Shown here piece by piece: positions 43,113-52,483 of a DNA stretch of 64,000 nucleotides (within the stretch, counting starts at the first letter, position 1; each line of letters opens with the position of its first letter). The notes below the pieces were generated by a model that was not told the origin of the DNA, ran no database searches, and was given only the letters and a program-made list of their open reading frames with translations. A program made the translations under genes and the position numbers. The DNA comes from Atopobium sp. (lineage in GTDB: Bacteria > Actinomycetota > Coriobacteriia > Coriobacteriales > Atopobiaceae). The stretch covers positions 1 through 64,000 of the forward strand of contig JABZHR010000004.1 of assembly GCA_015258715.1 (NCBI GenBank), in the 5' to 3' direction.

Positions 43113-44621
43113 TTAGTTATTGTTTGAATTGCTGTTGGAATTCTGGTTGTTAGTGGTGCCAGAAGTTCCACCGGTAGTAGTTGTTGACGTGCTGTTTGTT
43201 TGAGTTCCAGAAGCATTTGCTGCAGTACCGTCAGCAGGCTTAGTACCCTGAATGGTCAAGGTGCCAATACCAGAAGCGTTTGCATCAAATGGCTTAGCAG
43301 TACCATTAACGGTTACCGCAACAGCACCAGGAGTACCTGCAAGAACGGTCATGGAATCAGTGACAGTGTATGTCTGAGACCATGGGCCGGTAATGGCGTC
43401 AGCCTCAACACTCTTGCCGTCAACGGTAATCTCAACCCAGCTGGTCTGACCATCTGCAACAGTAACCACTACGGTAGTCTGCTTAGGAGTCTCTTCCTTC
43501 TTTGGCTCAGTTGTAGTGGTGCTCTTTGAAGCGTCAGTAGAATCCTTCTTAGAAGTGTCCGTGTTGCTATTGGTAGTAGTGGAATTCTTAGAAGAATCAG
43601 ATGTTGAGTTGTTAACGCTTACCGTCTTTGTTGTAGTAGGCGTGGTTCGTGCGGTCATGCAAGAACGAACACTGAACAGCAAAACGGCAGTAATAATCAC
43701 AACAACAAGAGCAAATACGGTAGCAATGGTGCGGCCCGTGTCAGAGAAATAATTCTGAAGTGCTCCCATAACGCCTGGTCTTTGAGGAGCGCGACGTTGC
43801 TGAGCAGCAGTGCTAGATGGCTGGCGACGGCGAACATTAGGCCTATCTACCTGCGCAATATTTCTAGAGCCACGGCGACCGGAAATAGTAGATGCGCGCT
43901 CATAAGGATCAGTTACATTGTCATAGCGAAGGTCATCGGTGTAATCGCTTGGAGCAACAGTTCTTCTGGTTACATCGTCTTTATAAGCTGGCATGCTAAC
44001 GCCCGCAATACCTACACGTCTGCGCTGAACGCCACCACGTGTACGACTTGCCATGGTCTTCTGGCGAGAAGCCTCTTCAATACCAGCGTTATACGCATGA
44101 CCTGTGGCGTAGCGAGAATATGAGTAGCCGCCAGCGTCCTCTTCAGATGCCTGAGCACCCAGAGGCACACCGGTTTGCCTGGAGCGTACACCAGAGGTAG
44201 TTGCAAATGCGCCCATATCACCAGCTGGTCCTCCCGATGTGGGGAGAAGACCGTGGTACTGTACGTATGCCTTTGGCCTACTACCAGACTCGTTTACGAC
44301 GTCATAACCAGCAATACCGCGGCCAGACTGGGTATCGCGCGTACGACGACGTAGCTCATGAGAATAGGTGCCGTTTTCAAACTCGTAGCTCTCTTCCTGG
44401 AAGAGGTCTACGATCTCGCGCGGATTAAGTCCCAGGTAGCGAGCATACGAAGAAAGCATGCCCTGAGCATAACCACTCTGAGGCATATTCGTAAAATCGC
44501 CTTCCTCAAAAGCAATAAGTGCCTGCTCCTTGAGGCGAAGAATCTTTGATGCTTGAGTGATAGAAAGCCCGAGCTGACGTCTACGTTCTACGAGCATCTC
44601 ACTAAAACGAGGGCGTGGCAT
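43113..44621 (-). CDS. RodZ-like helix-turn-helix membrane protein
   Basis: A 502-residue protein with a cytoplasmic N-terminal HTH (about 5-70: MLVERRRQLGLSITQASKIL, ALIAFEEGDF, YARYLGLNPREIV), a long disordered basic region (75-265), one membrane helix (TVFALVVVIITAVLLF), a Thr/Ser/Lys-rich linker and a C-terminal beta domain of the DUF4115 type. This is the RodZ plan, which ties MreB to the wall machinery. The Asn/Ser/Thr-rich end is low complexity. GGAGGT precedes the ATG, 2 bp after ftsK. Confidence 0.88.
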   Translation of the reverse strand: MPRPRFSEMLVERRRQLGLSITQASKILRLKEQALIAFEEGDFTNMPQSGYAQGMLSSYARYLGLNPREIVDLFQEESYEFENGTYSHELRRRTRDTQSGRGIAGYDVVNESGSRPKAYVQYHGLLPTSGGPAGDMGAFATTSGVRSRQTGVPLGAQASEEDAGGYSYSRYATGHAYNAGIEEASRQKTMASRTRGGVQRRRVGIAGVSMPAYKDDVTRRTVAPSDYTDDLRYDNVTDPYERASTISGRRGSRNIAQVDRPNVRRRQPSSTAAQQRRAPQRPGVMGALQNYFSDTGRTIATVFALVVVIITAVLLFSVRSCMTARTTPTTTKTVSVNNSTSDSSKNSTTTNSNTDTSKKDSTDASKSTTTTEPKKEETPKQTTVVVTVADGQTSWVEITVDGKSVEADAITGPWSQTYTVTDSMTVLAGTPGAVAVTVNGTAKPFDANASGIGTLTIQGTKPADGTAANASGTQTNSTSTTTTGGTSGTTNNQNSNSNSNNN

Positions 44622-44623
44622 GC

Positions 44624-47116
44624 TTACTCTACCTCCCTATAGGCAGCGTCTTGAACTTTGAGCTCTTCAAGAGCTTCTTTATCAATAAGAACTTCTCGAG
44701 GCTTTGATCCGTTAGCTGGGCCAACAACACCTTTTGCCTCAAGCATATCCATAATTCTACCAGCACGAGCATACCCAACAGAGAGTGCTCTTTGCAAACT
44801 AGATGTAGAACCTAGCTGAGAATCCACAATAATGCGTGCAGCTTCCCAAATCAGTGGATCGTCTGCCTGTGCCATACCACCAACTCCCCCAACGCCATCA
44901 GCCTGTGTTGGAGTTGCAACGGTCAAAATGTTGTCGTGATATTCTGCGGTACGCTGAGTACGGATGTACTTAACGGTCTCCTCGATTTCCTCGTCAGAGA
45001 CCCAGCAACCCTGAGCGCGATTAGGCTTCTTACCACGAAGCTTAACCAGCATATCGCCTTTACCCAGCAGCTGCTCTGCGCCCTTTTGGTCCAGAATAAT
45101 GCGGGAGTTCAAAGAGTTGTCAACAGAGAGTGCAACACGGTTATCAATGTTTGCGCGGATCAGACCAGTTACAACGTCTGCAGAAGGACGCTGCGTTGCA
45201 ACAATCAGGTGAATACCTGCAGCACGACCAAGCTGAGCGATACGGACAATGGAAGACTCAACGTCTTTGCCCGCAACCATCATAAGGTCAGCAAGCTCGT
45301 CGATGACAATAACAAAGTATGGCATGTGCTTTGGAGGGTTCTCCATATCAGCGTATTTATCGCCATCAACGTTTCTGTTGTACGTCTTAATGTCACGAAC
45401 CTTGTAGTGCTCAAATACCTTCAGGCGGCGCTCCATCTCGGTGACGCCCCACTGAAGTGCACTTGCTGCCTGCCTTGGCTCAGTAACAACTGGGACATAC
45501 AGATGAGGAAGGCCGGCGTAACCGGTAAACTCAACGCGCTTTGGGTCGACCATAATAAGGCGGACCTGCTCAGGAGTTGCGCGCATGAGCATAGACATGA
45601 CAATAGCATTGAGCAGGACAGACTTACCAGAACCAGTAGTACCCGCTACCAGCAAGTGAGGAAGGCTGGCAAGGTCAACAACAATTGGCTTGCCCTCTGA
45701 ATCGCGACCAAAGGCACACTCAAGAGGACCACCCTTTGCAAAAGGCAAAACATCAGCCAAATTGACTGCCTGGGCTTTCTCGTTAGGGATCTCAATACCA
45801 ACCAAAGAAGTACCAGGGATTGGCGCAAAAATACGAACAGACTTTGCAGCAAGTGAAAGTGCAATATCATCCTCAAGATTGGTGATCTTGTTGACGCGCT
45901 CGCCCTCGCCCATCGAAATCTTAAACGTAGTAACAGAAGGTCCGGCGGTCCAGCCAACTACCTGGCTAGAGAGGCCAAACTCCTCAAGCGTGGCCTGGAG
46001 CCTCTGTGCGGTAGCTTCAAGCTCGTCATCGCTTACGGCAGAAGTGGCCGAGTTCTTGTTTGACTTCAGGATGCTAAATGGTGGTAGCTCATACGACTCA
46101 TCGTCATCGCCAGGCCTTTTGAGCTGGTCTGGTGTGGCGAGAAAATCGGGCGTAGTTTTAGCCTTACTCTTAGGTTTAGACTGTTTTGTAGTAGGAGCAA
46201 CCTCGGCTACAGCACCATCGTTTTTCTCGACAACTGCATCATCTGGCTGGTCATTCTTCTTAGGACGCAGCTTGTTCTTAGCCTTATCGATGAGCGTAGT
46301 AGGAGCATCGCCTGCGTCCTCTTGCGCCTCTTCTTCCTCGTAAAGACGGGCGTCACGCTTGATGACAGAAGTCTTACGATTGCCCAGATATGTAGTCTCC
46401 CCTTCACCGGTCTCGTCAAAGAGAGAAGACTGGTTGTTAGAGCCGCGTCTACCCTGCTTCTTTGCAGGTTGTGGAGCATTAGCGGCAAAGAGTGCCTCTT
46501 CTTTAGCAAGAGCGCGCTCTTCTTTACGGTAGCGATGATTCTCGCGCGCCTCATCCAGGCGGAAGCTAACGCGCTCAACCATGTCAGAGATGGAGAAGCC
46601 GCAGATAACAACGCCGGCAATGATAAAGCCAACCAAAAGGACATTGCCCACTACGCGGCCAACAAAGCGCAGCAAAACCCAAGCAATACCGCCACCTACA
46701 TAGCCACCAGCAGCCTCAAGGACTTTTGTGCCTAAAAGCATATCTGGAGCAGACTCAGCTCCTGGGAAGTTGAGCGAGATAAGCGCAAGTGCAGCAAGAA
46801 CGTCCAGTGTTAGACCAATAGCAATACGCGTAGAAATTCCCTGATCATCACGCATAAAGAAGGTCATAGCAAAGACAAATACTGCAATGGGAAAAAGAAG
46901 TGCTCCTGTACCAAAGCAAAGTTTGAGTCCATGGCCCATTGCGCTGGTAATAACAGCGTTAGATGGGACGATAATAGACAAAAACATGGCAATAGCAACC
47001 ACTGCAAGAACAACACCAATGATGTCGTTCTGCAACGGGCTTAAGCCTACTGCCTGGGGAGAAGCGGCGTTTCTAGAGTTTCTTTTTGCTGCGTTTGAAG
47101 TGCGTTTAGAGGGCAT
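44624..47116 (-). CDS. ftsK: DNA translocase FtsK/SpoIIIE
   Basis: FtsK pumps chromosome ends through the closing septum. The 830-residue protein has four or five N-terminal membrane helices (about 30-200), a charged linker (205-380), the alpha-beta motor with GTTGSGKSVLLNA and the Walker B VIVIDELADLMM, and a C-terminal gamma winged helix (SLQRALSVGYARAGRIMDMLEAKGVV) that reads polarity sequences. A TTG start at 47176 would overlap rnj; ATG 47116 with GGAGGT is preferred. TTCTCGCCA is not strand-biased here, so it is unlikely to be this protein's guide sequence. Confidence 0.96.
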   Translation of the reverse strand: MPSKRTSNAAKRNSRNAASPQAVGLSPLQNDIIGVVLAVVAIAMFLSIIVPSNAVITSAMGHGLKLCFGTGALLFPIAVFVFAMTFFMRDDQGISTRIAIGLTLDVLAALALISLNFPGAESAPDMLLGTKVLEAAGGYVGGGIAWVLLRFVGRVVGNVLLVGFIIAGVVICGFSISDMVERVSFRLDEARENHRYRKEERALAKEEALFAANAPQPAKKQGRRGSNNQSSLFDETGEGETTYLGNRKTSVIKRDARLYEEEEAQEDAGDAPTTLIDKAKNKLRPKKNDQPDDAVVEKNDGAVAEVAPTTKQSKPKSKAKTTPDFLATPDQLKRPGDDDESYELPPFSILKSNKNSATSAVSDDELEATAQRLQATLEEFGLSSQVVGWTAGPSVTTFKISMGEGERVNKITNLEDDIALSLAAKSVRIFAPIPGTSLVGIEIPNEKAQAVNLADVLPFAKGGPLECAFGRDSEGKPIVVDLASLPHLLVAGTTGSGKSVLLNAIVMSMLMRATPEQVRLIMVDPKRVEFTGYAGLPHLYVPVVTEPRQAASALQWGVTEMERRLKVFEHYKVRDIKTYNRNVDGDKYADMENPPKHMPYFVIVIDELADLMMVAGKDVESSIVRIAQLGRAAGIHLIVATQRPSADVVTGLIRANIDNRVALSVDNSLNSRIILDQKGAEQLLGKGDMLVKLRGKKPNRAQGCWVSDEEIEETVKYIRTQRTAEYHDNILTVATPTQADGVGGVGGMAQADDPLIWEAARIIVDSQLGSTSSLQRALSVGYARAGRIMDMLEAKGVVGPANGSKPREVLIDKEALEELKVQDAAYREVE

Positions 47117-47121
47117 TGGGC

Positions 47122-48786
47122 CTATACCTCCATAATGACCGGAATAACCATTGGTCGAGTACGAGTTTTGCTCCAAAGGAAGTTAGAAAGGGCGTTGCGA
47201 ACACTCTTTCTCATTGCTTCAATGTTTGCGCCTTCGGACTTAGAGGCCTTCTCGATTGAATTTCTCACAAGATTCTGTGCGTCATTCATAAGCTCGTCAT
47301 CGTCGGCAAATGAAACACCACGGCCAGAAATCTCAACAACACCTGGCTTAAGGTTGCGACCAACAAGGGTTACCACAGCGGTAACAATGCCGTCCTGAGA
47401 AAGGCGCTGACGGTCACGAAGAACAACAGGGTTAGCGTCGGTAACAGAGAGGCCGTCAACGTACACAACGCCAGACTCAACCGTCTTACCACGAGTAACC
47501 TTGCCGTTTCTCATCTCAAGCGTGTCGCCGTTATCAAGAATGAAAATGCGATTAGCAGGAACACCCATCTGCTGAGCAAGCTCTGCATGTGCACGCAGGT
47601 GAACAGCCTCACCATGAACAGGCATGAAGTTCTTTGGACGAGCCATACCAAGCATAAGCTTGAGCTCTTCCTGGCTACCATGGCCAGAAACGTGGACAAG
47701 TGCCTTTGACTTGTCATAAATCTCGCAACCAATCTTAGAGAGCGCGTTGATGATGGACTGAACGCTCTTCTCGTTACCTGGAACAGGAGTTGCAGAGATG
47801 ATTACGGTGTCCTGAGGACGAATGGAAAGCGACTTGTGCTCTCCGTTTGCCATGCGTGCCAAAGCACTCAGAGGCTCTCCCTGGGAACCGGTGCACAGAA
47901 CAACAATGCGATCATCTGCTAGTTTATCAACATCGTACGCATCAATGATGTCTTTATCGGCAATGTTGAGGTAACCAAGCTCACGCGCAACCTTTGTGTT
48001 GGTAATCATAGAGCGACCGGTAACAACAACCTTACGCTTTACCGCAACAGAGGCATCGCACACCTGCTGCAGGCGGTGAATGTGGCTTGAGAACGACGCA
48101 ACAAAGACGCGACCAGTTGCATTCTTAATGATGTGACGAAGCGCCGCACCAACAGAAGCCTCGGATGGGGTCATACCAGGGCGATTAGCGTTGGTTGAGT
48201 CAGACAGCAGCAGGTCAAGGCCCTCGGAGCCAAACTTGGTGATAGCCGCATAGTTTGGACGAACGCCATCAATTGGAGTCTGATCAAGCTTAAAGTCACC
48301 AGAGTGAATAAGGGTTCCTGCAGGGGTCTTCATATGAATACCAAAAGCCGCAGGAATAGAGTGAGTCATCGAGAAGAACGTGATGTCAAAAGCGCCAAGC
48401 TGGACCTTTGAACCATCAGTAACCTCACGAAGCTTAGTACCCACAATCTTGTGCTCAGCAAGCTTGCCTTCAATAAAGCCAAGCGAGAGCTTACTGGAAT
48501 AGATTGGCACCTTACGAGTAAGGTCCATAAGCAGGTACGGAAGAGCACCAATGTGATCCTCGTGACCGTGGGTAATCAAAATACCACGAAGCTTATCTTC
48601 ATTTTCAAGTACATAGGTGTAGTCTGGCAAAACTAGGTCAATACCAGGCTGTTCGTCATCTGGGAACATCAAACCAGCATCAACAAGCACCATATCATTA
48701 CCGTATTCAAAAACGGTCATGTTCTTGCCAATGCCATCAAGTCCGCCCATAGGAATGACTTTAAGAGCTGGGTCTTTCTTAGGCAT
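47122..48786 (-). CDS. rnj: Ribonuclease J
   Basis: RNase J is a metallo-beta-lactamase ribonuclease with 5' exo- and endonuclease activity. The 554-residue protein shows THGHEDHIGALPYLL (zinc site), HSGDFKLDQTP, SDSTNANRPGMTPSE, the beta-CASP part and HVSGHGSQEELKLML. GGAAA precedes the ATG. It is followed by ftsK after 5 bp; this pairing is common in Actinobacteria and Firmicutes. With rny and pnp it forms the RNA-decay set. Confidence 0.96.
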   Translation of the reverse strand: MPKKDPALKVIPMGGLDGIGKNMTVFEYGNDMVLVDAGLMFPDDEQPGIDLVLPDYTYVLENEDKLRGILITHGHEDHIGALPYLLMDLTRKVPIYSSKLSLGFIEGKLAEHKIVGTKLREVTDGSKVQLGAFDITFFSMTHSIPAAFGIHMKTPAGTLIHSGDFKLDQTPIDGVRPNYAAITKFGSEGLDLLLSDSTNANRPGMTPSEASVGAALRHIIKNATGRVFVASFSSHIHRLQQVCDASVAVKRKVVVTGRSMITNTKVARELGYLNIADKDIIDAYDVDKLADDRIVVLCTGSQGEPLSALARMANGEHKSLSIRPQDTVIISATPVPGNEKSVQSIINALSKIGCEIYDKSKALVHVSGHGSQEELKLMLGMARPKNFMPVHGEAVHLRAHAELAQQMGVPANRIFILDNGDTLEMRNGKVTRGKTVESGVVYVDGLSVTDANPVVLRDRQRLSQDGIVTAVVTLVGRNLKPGVVEISGRGVSFADDDELMNDAQNLVRNSIEKASKSEGANIEAMRKSVRNALSNFLWSKTRTRPMVIPVIMEV

Positions 48787-48942
48787 TAAAACGGTTTCCT
48801 TTCAAAAACTTTCTATGACAGACGCAACCCAAAGGGCCGTCTATAAGACTTTTTGCAAAATCTACATGTTGTTTAATTATATAAAAAATCTGCACGTATT
48901 ACGCTATATATTCCCAAAGAATCAAAATCTCAACAGAATAAC

Positions 48943-48974
48943 AAGAGAGCTCCGACATGCATCGAAGCTCTCTT
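48943..48974 (-). terminator. Terminator of pnp
   Basis: AAGAGAGCT pairs with AGCTCTCTT, with a short inner helix. The T-run after it is weak. A TGGCGAGAA copy (49004-49012) lies between the pnp stop and this hairpin. Confidence 0.6.
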
Positions 48975-49034
48975 CAATACCTCATGTTTTATAAGACCTC
49001 GCGTGGCGAGAAACCCATTGAGTTTGAGCGTGCC

Positions 49035-51233
49035 TTATGCGTCGTGGTGACGACGTGGCTGCCTGCGCTCAGAGTTGCCGTTGTCGTTCTGACGACGTGG
49101 GCGACGCTCCTCACGGTCCTTCTTTGGAGCACCCTGTGGTGCCTCTGGCTTATCGAGACGGTCAAGAGAAATCTTGCCCTTCTCGTCTACCTCAAGGACC
49201 TGAACCTTAACCTCGTCGCCAACAGCCAGGACATCCTCGATCTTCTCGACACGTCCCTGTGCAACGCGGGAAATATGAAGCAGACCGTCCTTGCCAGGAA
49301 GGAGCTCAACAAAGGCGCCGAATGGCTGAAGACCAACAACGCGACCAGTGTACTCCTCGCCTACCTCTGGAACCTTAACAATAGCCTTGATGCGCTCTGC
49401 AGCAGCCTCGGCAGCACCGTTAGTACCAGCGATAAAGACGGTGCCATCCTCCTGGATGTCAACGGTTGCGCCCGTATCCTCCTGGATACCGCGGATAACC
49501 TTGCCACCAGAGCCAATGACGTCGCGAATCTTATCGGTTGGGATAGAAAGCGAGATGATCTGTGGAGCGGTCTCTTTGGTCTCAGTACGAGGTGAAGGAA
49601 TCTGCTCGAGCATCTTGTTCAAGATGAACATACGACCCTCTTGAGCCTGGAGAAGTGCGCTGCGCAGAATCTCTGGAGTAAGACCAGTTGCCTTGTTGTC
49701 CATCTGCATTGCAGTAATACCCTTGGTGGTACCGCAGACCTTGAAGTCCATGTCGCCAAGGAAGTCCTCAAGACCCTGGATATCAGTAAGAACAACAGTC
49801 TTGCCGTTCTCCTGGATAAGACCCATTGCAACACCAGAAACAGGACGCTTCAGAGGAACGCCTGCATCCATAAGGGAAAGCGTAGAACCGCAGGTAGAAG
49901 CCATGGAAGAAGAACCGTTGGACTCCATTACCTCAGAAACAACGCGGATGGTATAAGGGAACTCTTCCTCAGAAGGAATAACAGGCAGAAGTGCGCGCTC
50001 TGCAAGAGCTCCGTGACCAATCTCACGGCGCTTTGGGCTGCCCATACGGCCAGTCTCACCGGTGCAGAACGGTGGGAAGTTGTAGTGGTGAATGTAGCGC
50101 TTGCCGTCCATTGGCTCAATGGTGTCAAGACGCTGCCACTCGTTAAGCATGCCAAGCGTACAAATGGAGAGAACCTGGGTCTGACCACGCTGGAAAAGAC
50201 CAGAACCGTGAACAAGTGGCAGGTAGTCAGGCTTAACCATGATTGGACGAATCTCGTTAGCCACACGGCCGTCAACACGCTCACCGGTCTCAACAACCAT
50301 GACGCGCATAGCGTGCTTCTCAAGGGCCTTGAGCTCAACCGCAATAGCGCGGCTCCAAAGCTCCTGCTCCTCCTCGGTGAACTGAGCCTTAATCTCGTCC
50401 ATCAAGTCAGCAACCTTCTGCATACGGGACTGCTTGTCAGCATCCTTAAGAGCAGCGCTCATCTGGTCGTAGTAAGCAAAGATGCGGTCGTGAACCTCAG
50501 CGATTGGCTCGTCAAGGATGTACTCGCGCTTAACGATAGGGCCGTTAACCTCTTCCCACTTAGCAATGAACTTCTTCTGCTCCTCGCAGAATGCTGCAAT
50601 TGCCTCCTGGCCAAATGCCATAGCAGAGAGCATGTCCTCTTCGGAAATCTCGTCTGCGCCGGCCTCAAGCATAGAAATGAAGGTTGAAGAGCCACCAAGC
50701 TCAAGGTCAAGATCAGAGTGATCGCGCTCTTCGTAGGTTGGGTTAACCAGGAACTCACCGGTATCAGCGTTGCGACCAATACGGACGCACGCAAGTGGTC
50801 CCTCAAAAGGAACGCCACCAACAGCCAGAGCAGCAGATGCACCCATGACGGAGATGGTATCAACAGCGTTTACCTGATCAGCAACAAGAGAAGTTGCAAC
50901 AATCTGAACCTCATTGCGGAAACCTTCTGGGAAGGAAGGACGCAGAGGACGGTCAATCATACGAGCAGTAAGGGTTGCCTTCTCGGATGGACGAGCCTCA
51001 CGCTTGAGGTAGCCACCAGGAACACGACCAACTGCGTACATTTTCTCAATAAAATCAACAGTCAGTGGGAAGAAGTCGTAATCCTTACGCTCCTTGGAAA
51101 CCACTGCAGTGAGAAGTACGGTGGAATCGCCGCACTTAACGATACAGGCACCGGTTGCCTGCTTTGCGAGCTCACCAGCCTCAAGGGTGTAGTGCTTACC
51201 GTAGAGGTCAAATTCGTGAGTTACTTTAGTCAT
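49035..51233 (-). CDS. pnp: Polyribonucleotide nucleotidyltransferase
   Basis: PNPase degrades RNA from the 3' end using phosphate. The 732-residue protein has two RNase PH domains (GDSTVLLTAVVSKER in the first; GSSSMASTCGSTLSLMDAGVP in the second), a KH domain with IRDVIGSGGKVIRGI, and an S1 domain (GEEYTGRVVGLQPFGAFVELLPGKDGLLH). A basic Arg/Asn-rich tail ends it. GAGGAAAG precedes the ATG. It lies downstream of rpsO, the conserved rpsO-pnp order, with two hairpins between. Confidence 0.97.
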   Translation of the reverse strand: MTKVTHEFDLYGKHYTLEAGELAKQATGACIVKCGDSTVLLTAVVSKERKDYDFFPLTVDFIEKMYAVGRVPGGYLKREARPSEKATLTARMIDRPLRPSFPEGFRNEVQIVATSLVADQVNAVDTISVMGASAALAVGGVPFEGPLACVRIGRNADTGEFLVNPTYEERDHSDLDLELGGSSTFISMLEAGADEISEEDMLSAMAFGQEAIAAFCEEQKKFIAKWEEVNGPIVKREYILDEPIAEVHDRIFAYYDQMSAALKDADKQSRMQKVADLMDEIKAQFTEEEQELWSRAIAVELKALEKHAMRVMVVETGERVDGRVANEIRPIMVKPDYLPLVHGSGLFQRGQTQVLSICTLGMLNEWQRLDTIEPMDGKRYIHHYNFPPFCTGETGRMGSPKRREIGHGALAERALLPVIPSEEEFPYTIRVVSEVMESNGSSSMASTCGSTLSLMDAGVPLKRPVSGVAMGLIQENGKTVVLTDIQGLEDFLGDMDFKVCGTTKGITAMQMDNKATGLTPEILRSALLQAQEGRMFILNKMLEQIPSPRTETKETAPQIISLSIPTDKIRDVIGSGGKVIRGIQEDTGATVDIQEDGTVFIAGTNGAAEAAAERIKAIVKVPEVGEEYTGRVVGLQPFGAFVELLPGKDGLLHISRVAQGRVEKIEDVLAVGDEVKVQVLEVDEKGKISLDRLDKPEAPQGAPKKDREERRPRRQNDNGNSERRQPRRHHDA

Positions 51234-51251
51234 TTCTTTCCTCTTCTATCT

Positions 51252-51305
51252 CCGTTTGCCCCATTGCAAACGGGCCTCAAACATAAAGGGCGCCAGACGG
51301 CGCCC
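51252..51305 (-). promoter_or_regulatory. Double hairpin in the rpsO-pnp intergenic leader
   Basis: GGGCGCC/GGCGCCC (51288-51305, 4-nt loop) is followed on the transcribed strand by CCGTTTGC/GCAAACGG (51252-51273, 6-nt loop). The first may be an rpsO terminator with a weak T-run. The pair also resembles the processed leader hairpin through which PNPase limits its own mRNA in E. coli; that role is inferred. Confidence 0.6.
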
Positions 51306-51317
51306 TAAAAAGCCAAC

Positions 51318-51596
51318 TTACTGGATGTTGTCGCGGATACCCAGGGAAGCAATAAGAGTACGGTACTCTTCAATGTCGTTCGACTTGATGTAAGAAAGAA
51401 GACGACGACGCTTACCAACGAGCATCAGAAGACCACGACGAGTGTGGAAGTCCTTCTGGTGGGACTTCATGTGGTCGGTGAGCTGACGAATACGCTCAGT
51501 AAGAAGAGCAACCTGAACCTGTGCGGAACCAGAGTCCTTCTCGTCCTTGCCGTACTGCTTGATGAGCTCAGCCTTACGATCCTTAGTTACTGCCAT
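51318..51596 (-). CDS. rpsO: 30S ribosomal protein S15
   Basis: S15 binds the central domain of 16S rRNA early in 30S assembly. The 92-residue protein has the typical QVALLTERIRQLTDHMKSH, KDFHTRRGLLMLVGKRRRLL and YIKSNDIEEYRTLIASLGIR. AAAGGCGG precedes the ATG. It lies 84 bp upstream of pnp. Confidence 0.98.
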   Translation of the reverse strand: MAVTKDRKAELIKQYGKDEKDSGSAQVQVALLTERIRQLTDHMKSHQKDFHTRRGLLMLVGKRRRLLSYIKSNDIEEYRTLIASLGIRDNIQ

Positions 51597-51731
51597 AATA
51601 AACCGCCTTTCGCGTTGAATACTCCTTGTACTGAGAAGGTAGCCGGCAGTGACTAGCCCCTAAGAACAAGGAAATAACCTACAAGAGGATACCAGTTACT
51701 GGTGAACTTTGCTAGTAAAAATACACTTCAG

Positions 51732-52481
51732 CTAGATACTGAGCAAAAATTCAAATGCCTTCAGACGTGCTTCAAGGTGTGTAGCCGCCCAAATATGCGC
51801 GCTGGTAAGCAAAAAGAGTGCAGTTTCTGGAGCAATCTCAGCAACAACAAGCTGGTCAAAGGTAAGTTTTAAAAGCGATGACAACCACGAGAGCTCAAGT
51901 GGAGTTACCTCAATGGCACCCTCAATCTCATGCGCACAACTTCCACACAATGCACCACCAGCAGCTGGCGAGAAGTACGTCAGGGCTTCATCTCCACAGG
52001 CGATGCATGATTCCAGCTCTGGGCGCCAGCCTTCGTGTGCCAAAACCTTAAACACATAAGCAGCAACAACAAGATCTAGGTGTTTCTCGTCATCTACTTC
52101 TTCGCAGGCTCTGAGAGCACGAGAAAGCAGCGGATAGAGAAACGCGTCCTCAATGCCGTCAATACACGAAAGTCGGGCAACTTCACAGATGGCTGACGCA
52201 GCCGCTACCTTAGAGAGATCTCCGCGAAGTGTGGCATGCGGCTCAAGCAAGGTTGCCTCGGACAGGATGTCAAGCGAGCGACCTTCTGCCAGCAGCACGT
52301 CTAACTCGCAAAAAAGTTCAACACGAGCGGCAAAGCGACCGCCTGGCTTTCTGGCGCCCTTTGCAACAGCTCGTCGTTCTTCTCCCGAATCAGAAAGCAT
52401 AGTTAAGATGAGATCTTGCTCGGCAAGTTTTGTTCTATCAAGCACAATAGCTTTAAGACGAGTGGTCTTTCTACCAGGCAC
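51732..52481 (-). CDS. recO: DNA repair protein RecO
   Basis: RecO loads RecA onto gapped DNA with RecR. The 249-residue protein has the N-terminal OB fold (LKAIVLDRTKLAEQDLILTML, AVAKGARKPGGRF), a helical domain and a zinc site with cysteine pairs C-IAC and C-GSC. GTG 52481 has GAGGA 6 bases before it and follows era by 2 bp. Its place behind era is widely conserved. Confidence 0.93.
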   Translation of the reverse strand: MPGRKTTRLKAIVLDRTKLAEQDLILTMLSDSGEERRAVAKGARKPGGRFAARVELFCELDVLLAEGRSLDILSEATLLEPHATLRGDLSKVAAASAICEVARLSCIDGIEDAFLYPLLSRALRACEEVDDEKHLDLVVAAYVFKVLAHEGWRPELESCIACGDEALTYFSPAAGGALCGSCAHEIEGAIEVTPLELSWLSSLLKLTFDQLVVAEIAPETALFLLTSAHIWAATHLEARLKAFEFLLSI

Positions 52482-52483
52482 AA

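Noticed and set aside
49641..50687. 348-residue frame antisense to pnp
   Set aside because: It is a shadow of pnp codon bias with no ribosome site or domain.
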